Assembly: GCA_022496185.1 (NCBI GenBank)
Contig: WTXG01000001.1
Span: 1,426,001 to 1,490,000, forward strand
Origin: Multifurca ochricompacta
Taxonomy: Eukaryota > Basidiomycota > Agaricomycetes > Russulales > Russulaceae
Reading direction: 5' to 3'
Length of the DNA: 64,000 nucleotides
The position numbers were made by a program, and so were the translations under genes. Shown here piece by piece: positions 1-11,094 of this stretch. Position 1 is the first letter of the stretch; each line of letters opens with the position of its first letter. The notes beneath the pieces were generated by a model, which was given only the letters and a program-made list of their open reading frames with translations, ran no database searches and was not told the origin of the DNA.

Positions 1-779
1 AGACCCATCCAACCCTGTCTACTTTTCCAATCGAGCCGCGGCTCATTCGAGCAAGGGGGACCATCTGTCTGCTGTTGTCGACGCGGAGAGAGCAATCGAG
101 TTGGATCCCAAGTTTGTTCGGGGCTATTCTCGTTTAGGGTGATGGGCTGCCAGCCTTCAAATAGGAATCACCCTTCTGACCCTCCTGTGCACAGACACGC
201 CCACTACTGCATTGGTGATTACGCAGGCGCTGCTACAGCGTATAGACGTGGCCTAGACTTGGAGCCAAAAAATTCCGCTATGAAAACCGGCCTTCAGAAT
301 TCCGAAGCCCGAATCGCATCTGATGGAGCAGACAACGCTAGATCACCTGCCGCAGCACCTTCTGACTCTCCCTCAGGGGATGGTGGAGGCGGGCTAGGCG
401 GACTGGCTGATACACTAAGGAATATAGGAAGTACCGGCGCAGGCGGCATGCCGGACCTTGCAAGCATGATGAACAACCCAGCGATGATGCAAATGGCCCA
501 GCAAATGATGGCAAATGGTGGGCTGGAGAGGCTCATGTCGAACCCAGCTGTTACCAACATGGTCAGTTATTTATATCGAATCACATCATGTGACTACTTG
601 AATCGCCGTGCTTGGTTTGCCCAGATGAACCGGTTGAACGATGGTGATGGCCTACCGTCCATGCAGGAACTCATGGAGAACCCTGGGTTACGAGACCTGT
701 GAGTCGATTGGTCGAAGCAGTGCCCTTGAATCCTCATCGCATTTGCAGGGCCAATCAGTTCGCAGGTGGTCAGAGTTGA
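1..779 (+). CDS. SGT2: Sgt2-like small glutamine-rich TPR co-chaperone (3' part)
   Basis: The gene is cut by the left edge, so only the C-terminal half is present. Exons read as about 1-138, 195-561, 625-698 and 749-779, with clean GT-AG introns. The first two exons encode the last TPR repeats (NPVYFSNRAAAHS, AIELDPKFVRGYSRLGHAH, GDYAGAATAYRRGLDLEP). A Gly-rich linker follows, then a Met-rich segment (MMNNPAMMQMAQQMM) and the NPG motif LMENPGLRDLANQF near the stop, as in SGT proteins. In this family the TPR domain binds Hsp70/Hsp90 C-termini and the Met/Gln-rich C-terminus binds hydrophobic tail anchors for the GET pathway in the cytosol. The stop is TGA at 777-779 after NQFAGGQS. The N-terminal dimerisation domain lies outside the window. 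A general TPR/STI1-like co-chaperone is the only alternative. Confidence 0.85.
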
Positions 780-1769
780 CCGTGCTCGCTTCGATCATAT
801 CCGGCGGTTGCGATGATTTTACCTTGGAGAGGATGAAAGATAGCTTGGATCTCTACTTGTACGATCCGAGGTTTTGTAGAATATGTCCTGAACTGGACGA
901 GCAGCCATTCGTCGCCCCCGACTCGACTTGAAAGAACTGAGCTTGGCCACTGAGTCTGCTGGGTTGCTATGTGTCTTCGTCTTTGTCATTGTCTTATCTT
1001 CCCATACAAGATGCTCGTTTGAGTAAATAGTATGTTCCTAGACAAGCCCGTTCCCATTGTCTTCCACTGCAGTGGACATGCCAATCCTCGACTCGACTTG
1101 TCGACCATGTCATGAGTGGTAGAATTTGACAGTCTGAGTTGAACCCGGTAGTCCACTTCCTTGGCTTGGCGAATGGATATTTAGCATTTTTCATCATCGT
1201 GTGTCGTCCAGCGCCCTTAAGTAGCATAGACTTGCAAATTCGTCCGTTGATTGGGCGAAAGATCCAACTCCAAGTTAAGCACCTGTCCGTCCTAGGACAG
1301 AAGGATGTAGCAAGTGCCAATGTAGAGCATCGTGAGGCACTGGCAGACACCAATGGTGACTTTGGCCCTGGTAATGTGCATGTCTGTGTGCATGCACCCG
1401 TTGCGCGCCAGGCGGTTGGGGTAATGTCCGTTTACGCGTGTTGGACGTGCAATCATCGATCTTGACAGAGGCCGGGCCTGGAGAATCGAAGGGTGGGGAG
1501 GGAGAGTGGGTCATTATGACTTTTGGAAAACCAAGTTTTTTTGGCAGCTAATCGACAACGTAAAGAAAGAGTTGTGTCACGTACTGAGAGCCTTGTTTTT
1601 GCGACACGGTGGGCTCTCAAGAATCGCGCAGGTCCCAGGCGAATCGAGAGTCTGAACAGTCAGGAAAACACATAAATCATTGTATTCGTGGAGAGACGAA
1701 AGCACAATTACAATTCTTCCTCACTTAACATACGGGATTAAAGAACGACTCTATGATATGAAGTAACCT
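780..1769. other. Intergenic stretch without a recognised gene
   Basis: Between the SGT2 stop and the end of the minus-strand Myb/zinc-finger gene I recognise no gene. Open frames overlap on both strands around 994-1514, up to about 119 codons, but none shows a domain, splice structure or compositional bias I can name. Part of this stretch must be the 3' untranslated regions of two convergent genes. A short unrecognised gene or an antisense transcript is possible. Confidence 0.5.
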
Positions 1770-3822
1770 TTAAACATTTGCAGCTTGACGCTGGAGTTTC
1801 TCTGTTACCTTACGCGCAAGCGTGGGCGGCACGCTATCAAGTTGTATGGGAGACTTATGGGAATGGCCCTAGATGCAGGCATAAGTTCCGGCATATTGCT
1901 TTACAACTCAGTGGAGGTAGACCCACATGGGAGAGATGATATCTTAGACCGCTGAGTTGCTTGTATACCTGGGGACAGTTCGCATGAGGACAAGGATGAA
2001 TCTTCCCTGGCCGTTTCTGCTTCGACGTGAGAATTGGGTAGTTGTTGGAGCCGTGGAGGAGAATGTATTGATAGCTTGCAAGAAATGCGCCTTTGAGCTA
2101 CGGAAGAACACGTTCTCAGTGTTACGAAACAATCAAAGAATCCAATTTGGCGTACACCTGTAGATGATATTGCAGGCCATTGACGCTCTAAACTGATGTG
2201 AGAATGCTTAAGATACGAGAATAATATAGATTAACAACCTTCCAGCTCTTGTTACAACCTGGTAACCCACACCGGAACGGTTTGTGATCAGGGAATTCAT
2301 CAGCGGCATGGTCGGTTCGAATGTGGTCAGAAAGTTCCTTCGAGGTAATAAATTGAACGCCCGTTGTTGAACCATTGACCAGGCAGCGCTGATGACCACA
2401 TGCATATCCTCGAATCGACAAACTGTAATACAACAAAGAGATTAACCCTGAGGTGAATTTCGCGAAAGAAAATTTACTAACTCCGAGCTGGTAGCCAGCG
2501 TTGAGGAAAGCCTAGGAAGCCTACGATCCACCACGGTTGCCTCCACTAGCTGAGTTCGTTGCGATACAGAGGAAGTAATGGGGGAGAAAGTGAAGCCGGC
2601 CCAAGAGGAATGTCCCTAGAGGTCGGCGAAGACGATAGACGATTATTATGACCCACCGCAGTATTCTCAGGACCATTGAGTGGGTATTCTTTGCTGCTAC
2701 GGGTTTCTTCTTCACGACTGCCATCATCACGGTCATCCATTAATGTAGCATCCATCTCCACATCGCACTGCAATGCGGAAGCAGAGCTAGAATCAGATTG
2801 TGTATCAGGATCAGAAGCGATACTTGGCCGAAGACCCAGTACGTCGGCTTGCATAGGGATTTCCGAGGTTTCGGTGTAGTCTATTCCTTGTGACTGCTCG
2901 AGAGCAGTGAAGACAGGATCGAATGAAGCAGGATATCGATAGGTAGGTAATATAGAGGGTGCGGCACGGAAGTCGTTACCTGCAGAAGGTCGGGTCGGCA
3001 TGGCAGCGCGAGGTGGGTGAGAGGGCTGCTGAGCTTGCAATTGCCCCACGGGTGGTGGCGTCAATCCGGGTAGAAAATCTAGTGAAGCTTGGGTAGACCA
3101 ATAATGAGATGGATCAAACATAGGCCATGAGGGGGACAGTTCGGTGGTCGAGAGCGACCCAGAACGGGAAGAGGCTTGCTGGAGACGGGACAAAGGCAAT
3201 TCCGTGGGAGTCACCTCACGAATAGCAGGAGAACGTTTCCTCTCCAGTAGTCGCCATCTAGCAATCCCGTCAAGCGTGAAAAGATACACGGGAATGGCGC
3301 CATGCAGACCTGTTTCGACAGCCCAGACTGCTGCGCTGAAGCTGTTGGCCCACCTGGACCCACTTGCCGCCAAATTGTGCATATAGTTCAAGAAGTTTGG
3401 CGTCTTCGGCCTCGGTCCACTCGTCTTTCTTGAGAGCGGGATCAAGGGCCTCGCGATATCGCTTGGAACACGCGTCATCCGTCCTTCCATGTATTTGCCT
3501 TGCGATGACAGACCACTTGGTACCGTAGAGCTTGTAGAGGGAAGTTAACCTTTCATCCTCTTCTTTGGTCCATGCCGATTTCTTGATCGATGGGGACAGA
3601 GAGTGAAGCCAACGCTAGAGGGGTGGGTAAAAAAAGATGCAGAAAAGGGGAGGGTAGGTGATAACTGAGAAAACGTACCTTTCGACAAGCCTTGTTCGTT
3701 CGACCGGGAACACGCTGAGCGATAGTCTTCCAATCTGCTTCGCCGTCGAACTCTGTAACAGCCCTAGAAAGGAGAAGGTCTTCATAAGTAGACCATGGAC
3801 GACCGGTAAGCCTTTCAGCCAT
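1770..3822 (-). CDS. Myb (R1R2R3) plus C2H2 zinc-finger transcription factor
   Basis: The gene starts at ATG 3822 (MAERLTGRPWSTYEDLLL). Three Myb/SANT repeats follow: the first ends WKTIAQRVPGRTNKACRKRW, the second contains WTKEEDERLTSLY and WSVIARQIHGRTDDACSKRY, the third WTEAEDAKLLELYAQF and CRNRWRLLERK. Introns lie near 3600-3680 and 3255-3306. A Ser/Pro-rich acidic linker comes next. Splicing at about 2629-2670 joins it in phase to a reading frame that runs into C2H2 fingers: CGHQRC then HIRTDH, CGLPGCNKSWKSVNGLQYH, and CPHANCPQVYKQLSGLRYHLSHGHSH, of SFP1/JAZF1 type. The stop is TAA at 1770-1772. It should be a nuclear DNA-binding regulator; targets are unknown. It could instead be two adjacent genes, a Myb gene ending near 2546 and a zinc-finger gene, if the linker intron is wrong. 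Confidence 0.65.
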
Positions 3823-4056
3823 TCGGCCTAGGTAAACAGGATGAAGGCGAGTGCCAGAGAGGCGACTCGAGTAGTGCTTGCTTGCTTAACGATACGCGGA
3901 TAAACTCACAAAGACTTTCAAAAATGGAATTTGATGATTCGCGTTGTCTTATTTAATTATGTAATAAATTTAATTTGTTGACTGAGACCTTGACACTCTG
4001 ACACTCCCATTCACTCCTCACTTCTTACTTCTCACTTCTCACTTCTCACTCTCTCA
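3823..4056. promoter_or_regulatory. Divergent promoter of the Myb/zinc-finger gene and PRP17
   Basis: These 234 bases separate two start codons facing away from each other. The side next to PRP17 is an imperfect CTTCTCA/CTTCTTA tandem repeat at about 4011-4056 that runs into the ATG, a pyrimidine-rich leader typical of housekeeping fungal genes. An AT-rich stretch lies at about 3945-3980. The Myb side contains a likely 5'-UTR intron, with a donor near 3905 and an acceptor just before 3827. Confidence 0.6.
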
Positions 4057-6160
4057 ATGTCTTTAGTTCAAGGTTATTCATCTGATGAAGATGATCAATT
4101 TACTACAAATCTTCAACAAGACGCTTTTAATTTGGCTGCCGTACCTTTGGCCAAAAGGCTTAGAGTTGACAACCTTTCCTTCAACACAAATCTTCAAGCT
4201 GCACCACACGTTCTTGCAGAGGTCCGTCCATTCATCTATCTTTCATTTCTTCGCTTTCCTAACTCCAAAAAATAAAAATGAAAAAAGGATCCACTTAACC
4301 AAACCTCTCTCATAACGCGCCCAACAGACACCCAAATGAACGTGAATATCCCTTACAGCGACATGACCCTTCCCGTTCAAGGACCGGAGAACCCTTTTGG
4401 CGACCGGAATAGATTCCTCAATCAGAACGCCTTGGCTGGTCATGTCGAGGAACAAGCGATGACTGAGCACGCGTTCCGCACTCAGCACCTTACACATTCT
4501 ATCCTTGGTTATTCTCAGAACCCTTCCGTAGATCCCCTTGCCCCCGCCATACTCGGTTCTTTAGGGGCCGCCGAAGCAAACAATTATGCTACGCTAGACT
4601 CTGTCCGAATAACTCACGCGAAGCGCAAAGAGTTGAAACGAAGGCGAAAATCAAAAGGCGATCTCGACATAGTTGATGGTGATAATGCCTACGTTGGCCC
4701 TTGGGCATCTTGGGCTGGTGAGGAGCCCGTGGCTGTCGTGCCAGAAGGTGTAGAAGAAGCCGAGGATGGGGAATCAGAGCCGGAATCGGAGATTGCCACC
4801 GTCAAAAAGGCAAAACCAAAGCGTGGGGCTCCAGGCCAGGAAACCTCCGTTTTCCATGGCAAGTCCATGACCGACTACCAGGGCAGAACTTATATTTCAC
4901 CGCCACTTGGGGAAGCCCCTCATCTCCAGTCAGAGCCTGGGTCACAAGAGTCGTTTATACCGAAGGTGTGCATTCACACATGGACAGGTCACACCAGCGG
5001 TGTTTCTGTGATTCGCCTATTCCCGGAGACGGGTCACCTTCTATTGAGTGGGTCGATGGATACTAAAATCAAGGTACCTCTCCCAAGCCTCCCTAACTAG
5101 CCATTTGGTCTAATGCAGTATCAACTAGCTATGGGACGTGTACACACATGGTAATTGTCTACGTACATTCCATGGTCACGGTAAGGCAGTGAAAGACGTG
5201 ACTTTCTCCAACGACGGGCGAAGATTCTTGTCATGTGGTTACGATCGCTATATGAAGTTGTGGGACACGGAAACGGGCCAGTGTCTACAGCGATTCAATA
5301 ATGGCAAGATCCCATATGTAGTGCGTTTCCACCCCGATGAAGACAAGCAGAACATATTTCTGGCGGGTATGTCAGATAAGAAAATTATACAAGTATGTCG
5401 GCTCGGCTGGACTCTGCCTTGGACTTAATTCACGCCCCGTCAGTACGACATCAATAGCGGTGAGATTACTCAGGAATATGACCAACACTTGGGACCTGTA
5501 AACACCATCACATTCGTGGACGAAAACCGCCGATTTGTGACAACTTCGGACGATAAGACGATTCGCGCATGGGACTTCGACATCCCAGTTGTGATCAAGT
5601 ACATCGCAGAGCCACATATGCACTCAATGCCAGCAGTCACGCTTCATCCGTCCAGTACGTCAATACTCAGCGGTCAGCATCACCCATTAGTAGAAAGATC
5701 TGATAGGGTTTCAGAAAAATACTTTGCTGCTCAGTCATTAGATAATCAAATACTTGTTTACAGCACGGACAACTTCCGACAAAACCGCAAGAAGCGTTTC
5801 GCTGGCCACTCGGTCGCGGGATATGCCTGTCAAGTTGGCTTCTCGCCAGATGGTAAATGGATAAGCAGTGGGGACGGGGAAGGTAATGTCGTATTCTGGG
5901 ACTGGAGGACGGGGCGTATCAAGTCACGACTGCGAGCACATTCCAAAGTGGTCATAGCACATGAGTGGTTACCACACGAGACGGTTCGTTTATATCGATA
6001 TATAATCATCATTACTCCTGCACGAACTCATGGTTGGACGTCTCCCTTAGTCAAAGGTTGTTACTGCATCGTGGGATGGCCTTATCAAGCTTTGGGTACG
6101 CTTAAAATCACTGCTCTTCCTCGTAATAGTATGGATTAACTGACCGAACACCAGGATTAA
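4057..6160 (+). CDS. PRP17: Pre-mRNA splicing factor Prp17/Cdc40, WD40 protein
   Basis: The start is ATG 4057 ([13 protein letters not shown]) and the last codons are LWD plus TAA at 6158-6160, reached by a final short intron. The N-terminal part carries the family segment [17 protein letters not shown] and the basic linker [15 protein letters not shown]. Seven WD repeats follow, with visible units [84 protein letters not shown] and [11 protein letters not shown]. Introns fall near 4220-4330, 5073-5130, 5394-5443, 5655-5715 and 6082-6154. Prp17 acts in the spliceosome between the two catalytic steps. It is divergent from the Myb gene. No frame break was found. Confidence 0.95.
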
Positions 6161-6580
6161 GATATCGGTATCTCCTAGAATGCATACTTGTACCATCCTG
6201 ATCCTGTGTAATCGCAACCCTCCCACGCATCTATTCCGCGAGACAATAACACTAGTCCACAAGGGGTGACGTGAACACGTTGAAACAGTCAGCGCGCGGG
6301 GATGGTATTGTTACAGATCCAGCGGAAGTTATCCTCTTAGGTGACGCTGAGGCTATTGGATCCGCTCACGCAACCCAGTATCTTCCAAGTTTGCCAAGAT
6401 GAATTGGGACCGACATGTTAGTGAGTGAAGGGTAGTTCGATTGGACGTACGTAGACTTGCCCTCCTTGTCCAATGGAGATGACAGATAAGTTAGGGTTAC
6501 GCTATATCTCTGAGCCGACCCAAATGTTTTTTTAATAAAAAAAAAGGATAAAAGGGACACAAGTTAATTGGTTGATAAAT

Positions 6581-6677
6581 TGATATCGTGTATATGGTAT
6601 ATGATATATATGAGATATAGGATGGGATGATATAGGATACGATATGATATGAGATATGATGATAGGTGGTGATAGGC
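6581..6677. repeat. GATA/ATATG-rich low-complexity tract
   Basis: An AT-rich stretch of degenerate units such as GATATG, GATATA and GATAGG, lying between PRP17 and the small-peptide gene. It contains more than ten GATA cores in under 100 bases on one strand or the other. It may be only slippage-derived sequence. Confidence 0.6.
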
Positions 6678-7110
6678 CCAACCTAGCCTAGCGTAGCCGG
6701 AGATATGCTACACAGCAGAAGCAGTACAAAAAAAAATTAAAGTTAGAGTTCAATTTAAACCCTTTGGGAGAGGGGGGACGCTCCACATGATGATTCTATT
6801 GCGATTGGGTGGGGGTGAAAAAATGCCGCTCCGCTCTCATACTTTTTTTTTTTGAGGAAGTTGAGGAAGTTGAGTTGTCAAACCAATCAGCGCCTCGCCT
6901 TCTTCTCACTCGTCTCAGTAGGGGGAAGCGGGTTAGGAATTAAAGCGGCGGTGAGTGGAGAATGTACGGCCAATTGTTGCGGAGTGATGAGGCAGGCCAA
7001 CAGGGAGCGACCCCTCGGTTGACCCATCGCATCGCGCCGCACTCGCCCGAACCCGAAGTCATGAATGTGCGTGCCTGAGCCTGAGAGACTGACCCCTTAA
7101 AAAAAAAAAA

Positions 7111-7164
7111 GACCTGAGACCTGACGCCCTGACGCCTGACGCCTGACGCCTGACCTGACGCGCG
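7111..7164. repeat. CTGACGC short tandem repeat
   Basis: Imperfect tandem copies of CCTGACG(C) follow a run of A. They sit about 80 bases upstream of the TATA box of the small-peptide gene. Confidence 0.7.
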
Positions 7165-7200
7165 ATGATGATGGACCCCGAGTTGCCGAAAAGTGCCTAA

Positions 7201-7262
7201 CACGTGTGATTCTCCGAATAAGGACCGAATCCTCCCTCATTATAAATTTATATAAATATAAA
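7201..7262 (+). promoter_or_regulatory. TATA box and CACGTG box of the small-peptide gene
   Basis: A CACGTG palindrome at 7201-7206 is followed 34 bases later by an extended TATA element (TATAAATTTATATAAATA, from 7241). The ATG is about 160 bases further on, behind a leader rich in CAA/CAC with an ATC trinucleotide run at about 7304-7341. This is the clearest TATA box near a start in the window and suggests a strongly or conditionally expressed gene. Confidence 0.65.
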
Positions 7263-7303
7263 TCGAATCTCAATCACACATCAACAGCAACAGACAGAGC
7301 CAG

Positions 7304-7341
7304 TCATCATCATCATCATTATCATCATCATCATCATCATC
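7304..7341. repeat. ATC trinucleotide repeat in the leader
   Basis: About twelve ATC units with one interruption, lying in the presumed 5' untranslated leader of the small secreted peptide gene. Confidence 0.8.
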
Positions 7342-7404
7342 CAGTCAATATCCAATAATCCCAACTCCCAACTTCAACTCCCAACTCGCTCGCCGAAAAC
7401 TTAA

Positions 7405-7709
7405 ATGCGCCTTTCATCCTATAACCCTTTCTTCCTCCTCACATTTTTATTCGGCGCGTTCGTTTCCGCTACACCAGTACTTCCAATCAACCCATCTCGT
7501 TTAAACGTAAACTAACAATTGGTGTTCACAGACAGCTAACCGGGGAGCCAGTCTGGACTTGGTGAGTCAATAAATTGGATCGTTACTACTTGGTTTCATA
7601 CACTTACACAAACATTCCTATCAAGCGTGCCGGTGGTGGTGGCGGTGGTGGTTCGACCGATTGGAAGCGAGTAGTCCCCATGGGTGGCGACGGTCAGCCC
7701 CTTCTCTGA
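7405..7709 (+). CDS. Predicted small secreted peptide precursor (61 residues)
   Basis: I do not recognise a family. Three exons read cleanly: 7405-7476, 7532-7561 and 7626-7709. The first intron has a CTAAC branch-like site 20 bases before its acceptor. Exon 1 is a signal peptide (RLSSYNPFFLLTFLFGAFVSATP) with likely cleavage after VSA. The short mature part is Gly-rich (a run of seven Gly after RA) and ends STDWKRVVPMGGDGQPLL. A Lys-Arg pair 12 residues from the end could be a Kex2-type processing site. There is no cysteine, so it is not a hydrophobin or a CaaX pheromone. The TATA box and leader upstream support a real transcript. A function in signalling or at the cell surface is inference only. 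Confidence 0.55.
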
Positions 7710-8207
7710 ACCCATGACCCCACCCTCCTCCCCTCTCCTCCCCTCCCCTCCTCCCTTCTCCTCTCCTCGGCCCTTGTCGGCCCACTTTTTCAATTGTTAA
7801 CATGTTACTGGTGGGCATTGGTCCGCATATTGCGAGGGAACTGTTCTTTTGTTTTTGTTTTTTTTGGTGGTTATTCTCTTTCCTGGGCCTTCCAGCTTAC
7901 TATCATCCCACTCGTTTTAAATATTCTCACTCATGGAAATTCCATGAAAATTTATGGACAAAAAACCTGTGTACTAGCTTTTTTCTCGAGCTGTGGGTAG
8001 TCACAGTTTATTATTATCTTTGTGTGTGTTGTTGATGGTTGATGGTTGATGGTTGATGGTTGATGGTTAATCTGTGTACTGTATTCTATTTTTCTTTCTT
8101 TTCTTTTCTTTTTTTCTTTCTTTTTCGCCTTTTTGACTTTAGGGCAAGCTTTTACGCGTAGTACGATACGAAATAATATCATCCACCACCACTACTATCA
8201 TATCCTC
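7710..8207. other. Low-complexity spacer upstream of MCM3
   Basis: This 498-base stretch holds pyrimidine-rich sequence (about 7722-7780), a GTTGATG heptamer repeat (8031-8068) and a TTTC-rich tract (about 8086-8130). The last is followed by the MCM3 leader with CCACCACCACTACTATC. No gene is seen. Confidence 0.6.
8031..8068. repeat. TTGATGG tandem repeat
   Basis: Five tandem TTGATGG heptamers with a degenerate sixth, about 140 bases before the MCM3 start codon and just upstream of a TTTC tract. Confidence 0.85.
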
Positions 8208-10993
<2,786 letters not shown>

Positions 10994-11094
10994 TAGAGAA
11001 GGGAAGGGGAAGGTCTTACCGATAAGATAAGATAAGATAGAAGTGGTCAACCACGTAATTTGTTGACCATGGAAATTATCATTAAAAAAATAAA

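Larger units (their letters stand above)
6161..7240. other. Intergenic region with simple-sequence tracts
   Basis: I find no convincing gene here. It holds the PRP17 3' end, a GATA/ATATC-rich tract, A- and T-homopolymers near 6533 and 6843, and a CTGACGC tandem just upstream of the small-peptide promoter. Open frames on the minus strand are short and featureless. Confidence 0.6.

Noticed and set aside
1139..1465. Plus-strand open frame of 108 codons as a gene
   Set aside because: Composition and lack of domain or promoter make it no better than the overlapping minus-strand frames; left unassigned.
8031..8068. CRISPR-like array
   Set aside because: The units are contiguous heptamers with no spacers; CRISPR is also not expected in a fungal genome.
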